Assembly (NCBI GenBank): GCA_905339295.1
Contig: CAJPFI010000050.1
Span: 1 to 64,000, forward strand
Origin: Burkholderiales bacterium
Lineage (GTDB): Bacteria; Pseudomonadota; Gammaproteobacteria; Burkholderiales; Casimicrobiaceae
Reading direction: 5' to 3'
Length of the DNA stretch: 64,000 bases
Shown: positions 25,690 through 36,923 of the stretch, piece after piece
Numbering within the stretch: position 1 is the first letter of the stretch
Layout of the letters: every line of letters starts with the position of its first letter
Position numbers and translations under genes: made by a program
Notes under the pieces: model-generated
The model's database searches: none
What the model saw: the letters and a program-made list of their open reading frames with translations, nothing else
What the model was told of the DNA's origin: nothing

Positions 25690-27423
25690 TCAGGCGTTCC
25701 CGGCCTGCTCCGCGCGCGATTTCGACGTCGCCGGCGACTGCGGGGCGAAGCGCTCCAGCACGTGTTCCGTCATCCCTTTCGCGAGCTCCTCTTCGCCGTA
25801 GAACACCGCGCCGATGCCGTCCCTGCGCAGGAGCTCGGACTCATCCTCGTTGTGCGTCCGGAGCACGATCTCGATGCCCGGATTGAGCTTGCGGGCGGTC
25901 TCGGCCATCTGCCGCACGCCGACGGGGTCCGGGATCGCGACGACGAGCATCGCCGCGGTCGCGATGTGTGCCTGGATCAGCACGGCCGCCTCCGCGGCGT
26001 CGCCCGACACCGCCGCCGTGCCCCGGTTGCGCAGGTCCTCGACGCGCTCGCGGTTGCGCTCGACGACGACGTACGGGATGCCGCGCTCGCGCAGCGCGCG
26101 GGCAATGCGCCGGCCGACGCGGCCGAAGCCCACCAGCACGACCTGCCCCTCGAGGAACTTGCGCTCGGTGCTCATCGGCAGCTCCGCGTAGGGATCGTCG
26201 CGGCGTCCCAGGCGCCGCGCGAGCTCGGAACGTTCGACCAGCCACCGGTTGACCGGCGCGAGCGACGCGAACAGGAACGGATTCAGCGCGATCGAGATCA
26301 GCGCCCCGGCGAGCACGAGGCTCATCCCTTCCTTCGGCAGCAGCCCGAGCGCGAGCCCGAGCCCGGCGAGGATGAACGAGAACTCGCCGATCTGCGCGAG
26401 GCTCGCCGCCACCGTGAACGCGGTGCTGAGCGGATAGCCGAACGCGAGCACGAGCGCCATCGCCGCGATCGACTTGCCGATGACGATGACGGCGACGACG
26501 CCGACCACGTGGATCGGCTCCTCGACGAGCACCGCGGGGTCGAACAGCATGCCCACGCCGACGAAGAAGAGGACCGCGAACGCGTCGCGCAGCGGAAGCG
26601 ATTCCTGCGCGGCGCGGTGGCTGAACTCCGACTCGCGCATCACCATCCCGGCGAAGAACGCGCCGAGCGCGAACGACACGCTGAACAGCCTGGCCGCGCC
26701 GAACGCGATGGTGATCGCCGCCGCGACGACCGCCAGCGTGAACAGTTCGCGCGAACCGGTGCGTGCGACCTGCCAGAGGAGCCACGGCAGCACGCGGCGG
26801 CCAGCGACGAGCATCACGACGACGAACGCGGCGACTTCGAGCAGCGTCTGCCCGACCGTGCGCCACATCGGAGCCGCGTCGTCGGCAGGCGCGCCCGAGA
26901 GGACGCCCGCGAGCGGCGGCAGCAGCACGAGGACCAGCACCGTCGCGAGGTCCTCGACGATGAGCCAGCCGACCGCGATGCGGCCGTTCATCGTCTCGAG
27001 GATGCCGCGGACCTCGAGCGCCTTGACCAGGACCACCGTGCTCGCGCACGACAGCGAGAGTCCGAAGACCAGTCCGGCGCCCGCATTCCAGCCCCACCAC
27101 CAGGCCATGACGATGCCCAGCGCCGTCGCGAGTCCCATCTGCGCCACCGCGCCCGGCAGCGCGATGCGCCGCACCGCGAGCAGGTCGCCCAGCGAGAAAT
27201 GCAGGCCGACGCCGAACATCAGCAGCATCACGCCGATCTCGGACAACTGCGAGGCGATCGCGACGTCCGCGACGAAGCCGGGCGTCGCCGGCCCGATGAT
27301 GACGCCCGCGAGCAGGTAGCCGACCAGCGCGGGGATCTTCAGCCGCTCGGCGGCGAAGCCGAGGATCAGCGCGAGGCCGAAGCCCGCGGCGATCGTCGTG
27401 ATGAGGGTCAGGTTGTGATCCAT
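25690..27423 (-). CDS. ybaL: YbaL-type K+/cation:proton antiporter with RCK domain
   Basis: The 577-aa CPA2 antiporter has about 12 membrane helices followed by a cytosolic RCK/TrkA-N domain. Early blocks PALVGYLLAGVIIGP and LLMFGVGLHFSLGDLLAV, and later GWLIVEDLATVLVLVLLPPLAG, match E. coli YbaL closely. The RCK nucleotide site is GFGRVGRRIARALRERG in the last third. No TrkA-C or ancillary KefF/G gene is present. The leader holds a 7-bp hairpin (27434-27450) and a weak -10 (TATTCT, 27470-27465 on the minus strand). Confidence 0.88.
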   Translation of the reverse strand: MDHNLTLITTIAAGFGLALILGFAAERLKIPALVGYLLAGVIIGPATPGFVADVAIASQLSEIGVMLLMFGVGLHFSLGDLLAVRRIALPGAVAQMGLATALGIVMAWWWGWNAGAGLVFGLSLSCASTVVLVKALEVRGILETMNGRIAVGWLIVEDLATVLVLVLLPPLAGVLSGAPADDAAPMWRTVGQTLLEVAAFVVVMLVAGRRVLPWLLWQVARTGSRELFTLAVVAAAITIAFGAARLFSVSFALGAFFAGMVMRESEFSHRAAQESLPLRDAFAVLFFVGVGMLFDPAVLVEEPIHVVGVVAVIVIGKSIAAMALVLAFGYPLSTAFTVAASLAQIGEFSFILAGLGLALGLLPKEGMSLVLAGALISIALNPFLFASLAPVNRWLVERSELARRLGRRDDPYAELPMSTERKFLEGQVVLVGFGRVGRRIARALRERGIPYVVVERNRERVEDLRNRGTAAVSGDAAEAAVLIQAHIATAAMLVVAIPDPVGVRQMAETARKLNPGIEIVLRTHNEDESELLRRDGIGAVFYGEEELAKGMTEHVLERFAPQSPATSKSRAEQAGNA

Positions 27424-27576
27424 GCGGGCCGTTCGTCCGCGCGGCGGACGCGTCGCGCAACGTCAGAATACCGCGCCTTCCGGTGCCGATCCCCGTGACG
27501 CCCGCATGCCCGAGCGGTCGCTCGTCACCGCGCGTCCGATGCACGGTCGCCGATCGTGACGTCCGGTTGCGCGAGA

Positions 27577-27602
27577 CCGGGACGCGTCGCGACGCGTCCC
27601 GG
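27577..27602 (-). terminator. 26-bp perfect palindrome downstream of dctM
   Basis: The 26 bases 27577-27602 are a perfect palindrome (ends CCGGGACGCG / CGCGTCCCGG) in the 287-bp gap between the dctM stop and the ybaL start. It would fold into a strong hairpin and could end the dctQM transcript before ybaL. No U-tract is visible. Confidence 0.45.
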
Positions 27603-27710
27603 AGTCGGGGAGCGAAGGCGAGTCCCGCCCCGCCGGCGGGCGCTCGTTGCGCCGACGAGGCTGAGCCGCACGCCGGCGCAGGCGGCCGCGAACGCCGGCG
27701 GGGCCCGCGG

Positions 27711-29498
27711 CTACTTCGCCTTGAGGGCCTCCTCGAGCGCCCGGTTCGCGTCCTCGGCCTGGCCTTCCTGCTTGTCGAGCATGTTCTCGAGCGGATCGTC
27801 GCTCGCCGGGCGCTCGCGCTCCCCCGGGTCGTCCTCGCCGAATCCGGACCCGGGCGACACCCGCTCCCCGAAATCCATCGTCGGGATCTGGATCTCCATC
27901 CGGCTCGGGTCGATCTTCGGCAACTCGTCCTTGTAGACCAGCACCATCTGCGGGAACAGGATGACCAGCCCGACCATGATGACCTGGATGCAGACGTAGG
28001 GCACCGCGCCCCAGTAGATCTGGCCGGTGGTGATCGGCGCCATCGTCTTCTTCGTGAGCTTGTCCACGTATTCCGTCGCCGGCGCGACACTGCGCAGGTA
28101 GAACAGCGCGAAGCCGAACGGCGGGTGCATGAACGAGGTCTGCATGTTGACGGCGAGCAGCACGCCGAACCAGATCAGGTCGATGCCGAGCTTGTCGGCC
28201 ACGGGCCCGAGCAGCGGGATGACGATGAACGACAGTTCGAAGAAGTCGAGGAAGAACGCGAGCAGGAAGACGAGGATGTTGACGACGATGAGGAAGCCGA
28301 GCTGGCCGCCGGGGAGGCCGGTGAGCAGGTGCTCGACCCACCTGTGCCCGTCGACGCCGTAGAAGGTCAGGCTGAACACCCGCGCGCCGATCAGGATGAA
28401 CACGACGAACGCGGTGAGCTTCGCCGTGACCTCCATCCCCTGTCGCATCAGACGCCAGGTCAGGCGGCGACGGGCCATCGCCATGATCAGCGCGCCGGAC
28501 GCGCCCATCGCGCCGCCCTCGGTCGGCGTCGCGACGCCGAGGAAGATCGTGCCGAGCACGAGGAAGATCAGCGCGAGCGGCGGGATCAGCACGAACGTGA
28601 CGCGCTCGGCGATCCGCGACAGGAGCCCGAGCTTCAGGACGTTGTTGATCACCGAAGCGAAGAACGCGACGCCGACGCCTATCGTCGCGCAGATCACCAG
28701 GCGCTCGTCGGTCGCGGTCTCCGGGTGCAACGCGTTGAAGTACAGCTGCCAGAACGCGACCGCGGCGGCCACCGACACCACGGTGAGGATGATGAGCGAC
28801 CGCGTTCCCGGCGAACCGTCGGGCTCCCGGATCGTCCGCGCCTCCAGCGGCAGCGCCGGAACCCACTGGGGCTTCACGAACGAGACGAGCAGCGTGTAGC
28901 CCGCGTAGAGGGCCGCCAGCACCATTCCCGGGATGAATGCCCCCGCGTACATGTCGCCGACCGAGCGGCCGAGCTGGTCGGCCATGATGATCAGCACGAG
29001 CGACGGCGGGATGATCTGCGCGAGCGTGCCGGACGCCGCGATCGTCCCGGCGGCGTAGCGCCGGTCGTAGCCGTAGCGAAGCATGATCGGGAGCGAGATC
29101 AGCCCCATCGAGATCACGCTCGCGGCGACGACGCCCGTCGTGGCGGCGAGCAGCGCGCCGACGAAGATCACCGCGTAGCCGAGGCCGCCGCGGACCGGGC
29201 CGAAGAGCTGGCCGATCGTGTCGAGCAGGTCCTCCGCCATGCCGCTGCGCTCGAGGATCAATCCCATGAACGTGAAGAACGGGATCGCGAGCAGCGTGTC
29301 GTTCGACATGATCCCCCACAGCCGCTCGGGCAATGCGCCGAACAGCGCCGGGGACAGCAGGCCGAGCTCGATGCCGATCAGTCCGAAGACGATGCCGTTG
29401 GCGGCCAGCGCGAAGGCGACCGGGTAGCCCAGCAGCAGGAAGAAGACCAGCGCCCCGAACATGAGCGGCGCCATGTTGGCGATCATGAACTCCGTCAT
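27711..29498 (-). CDS. dctM: TRAP transporter large permease DctM (FcbT3 type)
   Basis: The 595-aa transport subunit has about 12-13 membrane helices and uses a Na+ gradient to import organic acids. Diagnostic blocks are [56 protein letters not shown] and [15 protein letters not shown]. Most DctM proteins have about 430 aa. The extra length is due to a long central insert around residues 215-285, typical of the mannitol/chloroaromatic branch, and a hydrophilic acidic C-terminal tail of about 60 residues ([20 protein letters not shown] onward). It lies 58 bp downstream of dctQ. Confidence 0.92.
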   Translation of the reverse strand: MTEFMIANMAPLMFGALVFFLLLGYPVAFALAANGIVFGLIGIELGLLSPALFGALPERLWGIMSNDTLLAIPFFTFMGLILERSGMAEDLLDTIGQLFGPVRGGLGYAVIFVGALLAATTGVVAASVISMGLISLPIMLRYGYDRRYAAGTIAASGTLAQIIPPSLVLIIMADQLGRSVGDMYAGAFIPGMVLAALYAGYTLLVSFVKPQWVPALPLEARTIREPDGSPGTRSLIILTVVSVAAAVAFWQLYFNALHPETATDERLVICATIGVGVAFFASVINNVLKLGLLSRIAERVTFVLIPPLALIFLVLGTIFLGVATPTEGGAMGASGALIMAMARRRLTWRLMRQGMEVTAKLTAFVVFILIGARVFSLTFYGVDGHRWVEHLLTGLPGGQLGFLIVVNILVFLLAFFLDFFELSFIVIPLLGPVADKLGIDLIWFGVLLAVNMQTSFMHPPFGFALFYLRSVAPATEYVDKLTKKTMAPITTGQIYWGAVPYVCIQVIMVGLVILFPQMVLVYKDELPKIDPSRMEIQIPTMDFGERVSPGSGFGEDDPGERERPASDDPLENMLDKQEGQAEDANRALEEALKAK

Positions 29499-29556
29499 GC
29501 CGGGACCTCCGGGCGGGCGGGGGCGAGGGCGAGCGCGACGGTCGCGGTCGCGGGGT

Positions 29557-30147
29557 TCACGTCGTCTCTCCGCGCTGCTTGAGGATCTCCTCGGCGAGCT
29601 CCTCCTCCAGCGTCTTCTCGTGGTACTTCTCGCCCGGATCCGGGATCAGCCCCTTCAGGAACGCGATCCGCTTGATCAGCTCCGAGACGCCCTGCACCGC
29701 GAGCAGCGCGAACCCCGCAGGAACGAGCGCCTTGGCCGGCCACAGCGTGAGCCCGCCGGCCGACGACGAGATCTCGCCGCTCACGAACGCGCGGACGAAC
29801 CACGGCCACGACTCGTACAGGATCAGCGCGGTCATCGGGAACAGGAAGACGACCGTCCCGAAGATGTCGATCCAGGTCTGCGTGCGCCGCGTGAACCGGC
29901 CGGCGACCACGTCGATCCGGATGTGCTCGTTGCGCAGCAGCGTCCAGCCGGCGCAGAGCAGGAACACCGCCGAGAACAGGTACCACTGGACCTCGAGGAA
30001 CGCGTTCGAGCTCATGTCGAACGCCTTTCGCACGATCGCGTTCATCGCGCTGACGACCACCGCGACGAGGATGAGCCAGGTGACGACGCGGCCGACGCGA
30101 TCGTTCAGCGCATCGATGGCCCGCGACAGGGCGAGCAGGGCATTCAT
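29557..30147 (-). CDS. dctQ: TRAP transporter small permease DctQ (FcbT2 type)
   Basis: The 196-aa small permease subunit has four predicted helices (for example [21 protein letters not shown] and [19 protein letters not shown]). ATG 30147 is supported by GGAGG six bases upstream; the longer open frame has no such site. The C-terminal 30 residues are Glu-rich ([13 protein letters not shown]), echoing the acidic tail of DctM. Gene order is dctQ-dctM. The binding protein expected alongside is about 7 kb away at 19780-20886. Confidence 0.88.
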   Translation of the reverse strand: MNALLALSRAIDALNDRVGRVVTWLILVAVVVSAMNAIVRKAFDMSSNAFLEVQWYLFSAVFLLCAGWTLLRNEHIRIDVVAGRFTRRTQTWIDIFGTVVFLFPMTALILYESWPWFVRAFVSGEISSSAGGLTLWPAKALVPAGFALLAVQGVSELIKRIAFLKGLIPDPGEKYHEKTLEEELAEEILKQRGETT

Positions 30148-30273
30148 GGGTCCTCCTTCGTCCGTCGACGGCGGGCGCGGCGCGCGGTTCCGGCTCGACG
30201 CGACCGGCCGGGTGGGCACCGCGCGCATTATAGGAGGATTCCCATGGCCGCGGCGCGGCCGTTCGAGGGGCGG

Positions 30274-30282
30274 TGCTAGAAT
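30274..30282 (+). promoter_or_regulatory. Extended -10 promoter of glyA
   Basis: TGCTAGAAT (TAGAAT at 30277-30282) predicts a start near 30289 and a 25-nt leader. The element lies in the short divergent region shared with dctQ. Confidence 0.5.
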
Positions 30283-30313
30283 CACCGATCGCCGCCGCCC
30301 GTCCGGGTCCCCC

Positions 30314-31561
30314 ATGTACGACCGCTCGCGCACGCTCGCCCAATCGGACCCAGACCTGTGGGCCGCCATCGTCGCCGAGAACCGGCGCCAGGAAGCCCAC
30401 ATCGAGCTGATCGCGTCGGAGAACTACGCGAGCCCCGCGGTGCTCGAGGCGCAGGGAACCCAGCTCACCAACAAGTACGCCGAGGGCTACCCGGGCAAGC
30501 GCTATTACGGTGGTTGCGAGTATGTCGACATCGCGGAGCAGCTGGCGATCGACCGGGCGAAGCAACTGTTCGGCGCGGGCATGGCGAACGTCCAGCCCCA
30601 TTCCGGTGCGCAGGCGAACCAGGCGGTCTTCTTCGCCGCGCTCAAGCCCGGCGACACGGTGATGGGGATGAGCCTGCCGCACGGCGGCCACCTGACGCAT
30701 GGCTCCCCCGTCAACCAGTCGGGCAAGTGGTTCAACGTCGTCGCCTATGGCCTCGACCCGGCGTCCGAGCTCATCGACTACGACGCGGCCGAGCGCCTCG
30801 CGCACGAGCACAAGCCGAAGCTCGTCATCGCCGGGGCGTCGGCGTACTCGCGCGTGATCGACTGGAAGCGCTTCCGCGCGATCGCGGACGCCGTCGGCGC
30901 GAAGCTGATGGTCGACATGGCGCATTACGCCGGGCTGGTCGCGGCCGGCGTCTACCCGTCGCCGATCGCCTTCGCCGACTATGTGACCACCACGACGCAC
31001 AAGACGCTGCGCGGACCGCGCGGCGGCCTCGTGATGGCCGCCGAGGCGTACGAGAAGTCGATCAATTCCGCCGTGTTCCCGGGACTGCAGGGCGGTCCGC
31101 TGATGCACGTGATCGCGGCGAAGGCGGTGGCGCTCGGCGAGGCGCTCGCGCCCGAGTTCAAGGCCTACCAGCGGCAGGTGCTCGACAACGCGCGCGTGCT
31201 CGCCACGGTGCTGCGCGATCGCGGCCTGCGGATCGTCTCGGGCGGGACCGACTCGCACATGTTCCTCGTCGACCTCCGCGCCAAGAAGATCACCGGCAGG
31301 GAGGCCGAGACGGCGCTCGCCCGCGCGCACATCACCGTCAACAAGAACACGATTCCGAACGATCCCGAGAAGCCGCTGGTGACGTCGGGCATCCGTCTCG
31401 GCAGTCCGGCGATCACGACGCGCGGGTTCGCCGAGCTCGACTGCGAGGAGCTGGGCCACCTGATCGCCGACGTGCTGGACAAGCCGCACGACGACGCCGT
31501 CGCCACGCGCGCCAAGGCGGGCGTCGCGGTGCTCACGACGAAGTTTCCGGTCTACCGGTGA
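30314..31561 (+). CDS. glyA: Serine hydroxymethyltransferase GlyA
   Basis: GlyA interconverts serine and glycine with tetrahydrofolate, feeding one-carbon metabolism. The 415-aa protein is of family length. The PLP lysine is K230 in [14 protein letters not shown]. Substrate and folate blocks [30 protein letters not shown] and [11 protein letters not shown] are intact. The gene heads the conserved glyA-nrdR-ribD-ribE order. A 225-bp inverted-repeat element separates it from nrdR. Confidence 0.97.
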   Translation: MYDRSRTLAQSDPDLWAAIVAENRRQEAHIELIASENYASPAVLEAQGTQLTNKYAEGYPGKRYYGGCEYVDIAEQLAIDRAKQLFGAGMANVQPHSGAQANQAVFFAALKPGDTVMGMSLPHGGHLTHGSPVNQSGKWFNVVAYGLDPASELIDYDAAERLAHEHKPKLVIAGASAYSRVIDWKRFRAIADAVGAKLMVDMAHYAGLVAAGVYPSPIAFADYVTTTTHKTLRGPRGGLVMAAEAYEKSINSAVFPGLQGGPLMHVIAAKAVALGEALAPEFKAYQRQVLDNARVLATVLRDRGLRIVSGGTDSHMFLVDLRAKKITGREAETALARAHITVNKNTIPNDPEKPLVTSGIRLGSPAITTRGFAELDCEELGHLIADVLDKPHDDAVATRAKAGVAVLTTKFPVYR

Positions 31562-31571
31562 CGCGACCCAG

Positions 31572-31796
31572 GAGTCAGGAATCAGAGGACAGGGATCCGA
31601 GGCGCGGAGATTCCCGCGGCAGCGCATCGAGCGCCGGGAGGCACTCGGGAAGCGCGCAAGGGACGCTCTCGAGGCGACTGGCGCCGATCGTCGATTGACC
31701 CGCACATCGTGATCCGCCGAATCCGATCATCGACGCTCGATGCGCCGCCACCGGACACGCCGGCGCCTCGGATCCCTGTCCTCTGATCCCTGACCC
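31572..31796. repeat. Inverted-repeat element between glyA and nrdR
   Basis: Two 34-bp arms, 31572-31605 and 31763-31796, are inverted copies with two mismatches and an uninterrupted 25-bp match. They flank 157 bp without a gene. Shorter echoes (TGATCCCTGA, TGATTCCTGATCCCC) continue to 31815, just before the nrdR start. The size and arms resemble a MITE or a long hairpin in the glyA-nrdR leader. No target-site duplication could be identified. Confidence 0.75.
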
Positions 31797-31816
31797 GTGA
31801 TTCCTGATCCCCGATC

Positions 31817-32308
31817 ATGAAATGCCCGTTCTGCACCAGTCTCGACACGCAGGTCATCGACTCGCGCGTATCCGATGCGGGCGACTCGATCCGGCGCCGG
31901 CGCCGCTGCATGGCGTGCCAGAAGCGCTTCACGACCTACGAGAACGTCGAGCTGCGGCTGCCGCAGGTCGTCAAGAGCGACGGCTCGCGAGCCGACTTCG
32001 ACGAACGCAGGATCCGCGTCGGGTTCCAGCGCGCGCTGCACAAGCGGCCGGTGCCCACCGAGTACGTCGACGCGTCGATCCAGCGCATCGTCCAGCACGT
32101 GCTGTCGCTGGGCGAGCGCGAGATCCCGTCGAGGCAGATCGGCGAGCTCGTGATGGACGAGCTCCGCAAGCTCGACAAGGTCGGCTACATCCGTTTCGCG
32201 TCGGTGTACCGGTCGTTCCAGGACGTCGCGGACTTCCGCGACGCGATCAAGGAGATCGAGGCGCCCGCGCGCCGGAGCAAGCGCGCGAAGCCGGCGTCCG
32301 CGCCCTAG
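31817..32308 (+). CDS. nrdR: Transcriptional repressor NrdR
   Basis: NrdR represses ribonucleotide reductase genes by binding NrdR boxes in an ATP/dATP-dependent way. The 163-aa protein has the N-terminal zinc ribbon CPFC...RRRRC-MAC (four cysteines within the first 34 residues), the [17 protein letters not shown] block, and a central ATP-cone ([20 protein letters not shown]). The tail is basic (RRSKRAKPA). Confidence 0.96.
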   Translation: MKCPFCTSLDTQVIDSRVSDAGDSIRRRRRCMACQKRFTTYENVELRLPQVVKSDGSRADFDERRIRVGFQRALHKRPVPTEYVDASIQRIVQHVLSLGEREIPSRQIGELVMDELRKLDKVGYIRFASVYRSFQDVADFRDAIKEIEAPARRSKRAKPASAP

Positions 32309-32621
32309 CCGGGGAATCCCTGCTCGAGTCCACGCAGCGCGTTCGCGCGCATGAGCCATTGTCCGGATGCCCCACGTTCCGTTGGTGCGCCGACCCTTCG
32401 GGACACGTGATCCGGGGCGCCGGCCCTGTCGCCGCCTTGCGGTCCGCGGTCTGCCGCGCCCTGCGCGCGGCGACGCGCCGTCGTCGCCGGCCGGCGCGTC
32501 GCGCCGCCGCGGGGCGGTGCAGGACATTCGAGTCGCCCGGGCCGGGATTTTCGCGCCAATTCCCGTCGAGTCTCCCGCACGCGTGGCCGCGGCAGTGCCG
32601 CCGCGCCCGCGCGACGTCGCC
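32309..32621 (+). other. 313-bp intergenic region nrdR-ribD
   Basis: No gene is supported. No FMN-riboswitch consensus was recognised. A GC-rich hairpin with 11-bp arms (32470-32480 / 32492-32502) is the only clear structure. Confidence 0.4.
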
Positions 32622-33731
32622 ATGACGGTCCCGGCGCCGGGCTCCGACACCGACCGCGCGATGATGGCGCGGGCGCTCGCGCTCGCGGCGCGCGGGCTGT
32701 GGACGACCACGCCCAACCCGCGGGTCGGCTGCGTGATCGCGCGCGGCGGCGACGTGCTGGGCGAGGGCTGGCACGAGCGCGCGGGCGGCGCGCACGCCGA
32801 GACCGCGGCGCTCGCCGACGCGCGTGCCCGGGGCCGCGACGTCCGCGGCGCGACGGCCTACGTCACGTTCGAACCGTGCAACCACACGGGCCGCACGCCG
32901 CCGTGCGCCGGCGAGCTTGTCGCGGCGGGCATCGGGCGCGTCGTCGCGGCGATGCACGATCCCAACCCGCTGGCGTCCGGCGGCGCCGCGCGGCTGCGCG
33001 AGGCCGGGGTCGCCTTCGACGTGGGCCTCCTCGGCGACGAGGCGCACGATCTCAACAAGGGCTTCGTCATGCGCATGACGCGCGGCCGCCCATGGGTACG
33101 CACGAAGCTCGCGGCGAGCCTCGACGGCAAGACCGCGCTCGCGTCCGGTGCGAGCCGCTGGATCACCGGTCCGGAGGCCCGCGCGGACGGGCATGCGTGG
33201 CGCGCGCGCTCGTGCGCGATCCTCACCGGCATCGGCACCGTGCGCGACGACGATCCCGAACTCACCGTGCGCGCCGTGGAGACGACGCGCCAGCCGCTGC
33301 GCGTGGTCGTCGACCGCCACGCGGAGACGCCGCCCGCCGCGCGCGTGCTCGCCGGCGGCAACGCGCTCGTCGTGACCGCGCGCGACGCGAATCCCGCGTG
33401 GCCGAAGGGCGTGAGATCGCTCGCGCTGCCCGACCGGGAAGGGCGCGTGGACCTGGAGGCGATGATGCATGAACTGGGCCTCCTCGGCGTGAACGAGCTG
33501 CACGTCGAGTCCGGCGCGCGCCTCAACGGCGCGTTGCTCGACGCGGGGCTGATCGACGAGATCGTGCTCTACCTCGCGCCCGGACTGATCGGCGACCCGG
33601 CGCGCGGCCTGTTCCAGCGTCGCGCCCCGCTCGGGCTCCTCGACGGGCGGACGCCCCTGGCATTCACGAGCGTCGAGCGCCTCGGCGCGGACCTGCGGGT
33701 CGTGGCGCTCGTGCTCCGGAGCGATTCCTGA
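32622..33731 (+). CDS. ribD: Riboflavin biosynthesis deaminase/reductase RibD
   Basis: RibD performs the second and third steps of riboflavin synthesis: deamination of the pyrimidine intermediate, then NADPH reduction of its ribosyl side chain. The 369-aa protein has an N-terminal deaminase with zinc motif HAE (GAHAETAAL) and PCNHTGRTPPC. The C-terminal reductase includes KLAASLDGKTALASG and WITGPEARADGH. ATG 32622 is chosen; no strong ribosome site is visible. The stop shares one base with the ribE start (TGATG), implying coupling. Confidence 0.95.
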   Translation: MTVPAPGSDTDRAMMARALALAARGLWTTTPNPRVGCVIARGGDVLGEGWHERAGGAHAETAALADARARGRDVRGATAYVTFEPCNHTGRTPPCAGELVAAGIGRVVAAMHDPNPLASGGAARLREAGVAFDVGLLGDEAHDLNKGFVMRMTRGRPWVRTKLAASLDGKTALASGASRWITGPEARADGHAWRARSCAILTGIGTVRDDDPELTVRAVETTRQPLRVVVDRHAETPPAARVLAGGNALVVTARDANPAWPKGVRSLALPDREGRVDLEAMMHELGLLGVNELHVESGARLNGALLDAGLIDEIVLYLAPGLIGDPARGLFQRRAPLGLLDGRTPLAFTSVERLGADLRVVALVLRSDS

Positions 33732-34360
33732 TGTTCACGGGCATCGTCCAGTCGGTCGGGTGCATCGTGTCGGTCGAGGCGGGACCGGGCGGGCGGCGGC
33801 TCGTCGTCGACGCAGGCGCGCTCGACTGCGGCGACGTCGCGGTGGGCGACAGCATCGCGGTGTCGGGATGCTGCCTCACGGTCGTCGCCGCGGACCGGAG
33901 CGCGGGCGGCGCCCGGCTCGCGTTCGACGTGTCGGCGGAGACGCTCGCCTGCACGAGCGGTCTCGACGCGCCCGGCGAGGTCAATCTCGAGAAGGCGCTG
34001 CGACTCGCCGACCGGCTGGGAGGCCACCTGATGACCGGTCACGTCGACGGGTTCGGGACCGTCGTGCAGCTCGATCGGGCCGCGGGCACGCGGCCCGACT
34101 CGTGGGACGCCGGCAGCGTGCGCCTGTCGATCGACGCGCCGCCCGCGCTCGCGCCGTACATCGCCGCGAAGGGCTCGATCGCGGTCGACGGCGTGAGCCT
34201 CACCGTCAACGGGATCGCCGGGGGGCGATTCCACGTGAACCTGATCCCGCATACACTGGCCGTGACGACGCTGCGGAGGCTCGCGCCCGGCGCCCGGGTC
34301 AACCTCGAGGTCGACCTGATCGCGCGTTACGTGGCGCGCTACGCCGACGCGACGAAGTAG
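33731..34360 (+). CDS. ribE: Riboflavin synthase alpha chain
   Basis: It dismutates two 6,7-dimethyl-8-ribityllumazine molecules to riboflavin and a pyrimidine. The 209-aa protein has two beta-barrel repeats. The first begins MFTGIVQSVG and has GDSIAVSGCCLTVV; the second has GGHLMTGHVDGFG and GSIAVDGVSLTVN. It is translationally coupled to ribD. The usual next gene, ribB(A), is not adjacent: mmsA follows after 74 bp, and ribB-ribH appear 27 kb further on. Confidence 0.96.
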   Translation: MFTGIVQSVGCIVSVEAGPGGRRLVVDAGALDCGDVAVGDSIAVSGCCLTVVAADRSAGGARLAFDVSAETLACTSGLDAPGEVNLEKALRLADRLGGHLMTGHVDGFGTVVQLDRAAGTRPDSWDAGSVRLSIDAPPALAPYIAAKGSIAVDGVSLTVNGIAGGRFHVNLIPHTLAVTTLRRLAPGARVNLEVDLIARYVARYADATK

Positions 34361-34434
34361 CCGCCGGGGTCAGACCCCGAATTCGCGGCGATCTGCCGGA
34401 CAAGCCCGCGCGATCGCGCACGAGGAGAGAGACG

Positions 34435-35943
<1,509 letters not shown>

Positions 35944-35949
35944 GAGGAG

Positions 35950-35990
35950 TCAGCCCCCGGTGTTGCTTGTCCGGGGTCTGAGCCCGTTTT
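35950..35990 (+). terminator. Terminator after mmsA
   Basis: A stem with one mismatch (35950-35960 / 35971-35981; CCCCGG pairs CCGGGG) is followed by GCCCGTTTT at 35982-35990. It lies in the convergent gap to the TonB-like gene. Confidence 0.5.
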
Positions 35991-36000
35991 GCGCGGGAGG

Positions 36001-36828
36001 TCATTTCGCGGAGGCCGCCGCCTTGCGTGCCGGTTCCGCCGCCACCCGCCCGCGCGCCTCGTCCGCCGTGACGCGCGAGAAGTGGACCTCGAGCGCGACC
36101 CATGCGCGCACCGGGCGGGTTCCGACGCGCGCAGGCTCGTGGACCAGGCGGTCGACGCGCTCGAGCACCCACGCCATCAGCTCCGGCGGACCGTCCAGCG
36201 CCTCCTTGTCGACGACACTGCCTTCCTCGTCCACGCCGAACCACACGAGCACGCGCCCCTCTACGCCCGCGTCGAGCGCCTCGATCGGGTAGCCGATCGT
36301 CTCCGGCGGCTTCAGGCGCACCGGGTACTCGGGCTCGCCCGGAAATCCCCGGAGGATCCGGCGCTCGATGTCCTCGCCGAGCTGCACCACGTTGCGCGTC
36401 TCGATGATCGCGACGCCCTCGCTCACCCTCCATCCGCCCTGGATGCCGGCGGGGGCGTCGATGCGGGCGGGCATGCCGGCCCACGGCGCCGGCGCGACGG
36501 CGGCGCGCACGCGCGGCGGATCGGGCAGCGGCCCGACGATCGCCGCCGCGACGCTCGCCAGCACCGGCGGGCTGGCCAGGTCGTCGGGGAGCGGATCCAC
36601 GGCCGCCGCGCCGACGAGCACCGCGTGGAGCGCGGTCGACGCGGCGCCGGCGGAACCGCCGTCGGGACGCACGAACATCGCGCCGAGACTCGCGATCGCG
36701 AGCGCGTGGATGACGATCGACGCGGCGAACGCGCCGCCGACCGGCGGCCATGCGTTGGCCGGGGGGGGCACTGCGCCGGCCGCCGCGGCGGCGGTCGGCG
36801 CGACCGTCGGTGTGTCGCGTCGCTCCAT
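36001..36828 (-). CDS. TonB-like protein with C-terminal TonB domain
   Basis: The 275-aa protein has a short N-terminal cytosolic part and one membrane helix (GGAFAASIVIHALAIASLGAMFV, about residues 31-53). A long Ala/Pro-rich periplasmic linker follows, then a TonB_C-like domain (YPIEALDAGVEGRVLVWFGV followed by DEEGSVVDKEALDG). ATG 36828 is taken because it starts just before the helix segment. Proteins like this transduce proton-motive force or act as periplasmic scaffolds; no ExbB/ExbD or receptor is nearby. It lies 95 bp downstream of pilY1, separated by a terminator-like hairpin, so it may have its own control. Confidence 0.72.
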   Translation of the reverse strand: MERRDTPTVAPTAAAAAGAVPPPANAWPPVGGAFAASIVIHALAIASLGAMFVRPDGGSAGAASTALHAVLVGAAAVDPLPDDLASPPVLASVAAAIVGPLPDPPRVRAAVAPAPWAGMPARIDAPAGIQGGWRVSEGVAIIETRNVVQLGEDIERRILRGFPGEPEYPVRLKPPETIGYPIEALDAGVEGRVLVWFGVDEEGSVVDKEALDGPPELMAWVLERVDRLVHEPARVGTRPVRAWVALEVHFSRVTADEARGRVAAEPARKAAASAK

Positions 36829-36863
36829 GTCCCGATCATCCCCGAACGCGCCGCCAAACGACA

Positions 36864-36888
36864 ACGGCCGGACGAGACGTCCGGCCGT
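36864..36888 (-). terminator. Terminator-like hairpin after the pilus operon
   Basis: Perfect 11-bp arms (36864-36874 / 36878-36888) with a 3-nt loop are followed on the minus strand by TGTCGTTTGG. This probably ends the pilV-W-X-Y1 transcript ahead of the TonB-like gene. Confidence 0.5.
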
Positions 36889-36923
36889 CGCCGTATCGCG
36901 CACCGCGACCGGTCAGCGCGGCG

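Noticed and set aside
32309-32621. FMN riboswitch upstream of ribD
   Set aside because: None of the conserved RFN-element segments could be found; only a simple GC-rich hairpin is present. The ribB leader is too short for one.
34369-34384. GGGGTCAGACCCC between ribE and mmsA as a terminator
   Set aside because: The palindrome would leave only a 4-bp stem with a 5-nt loop, and no T-tract follows. It may be a dispersed repeat but only one clear copy was seen.
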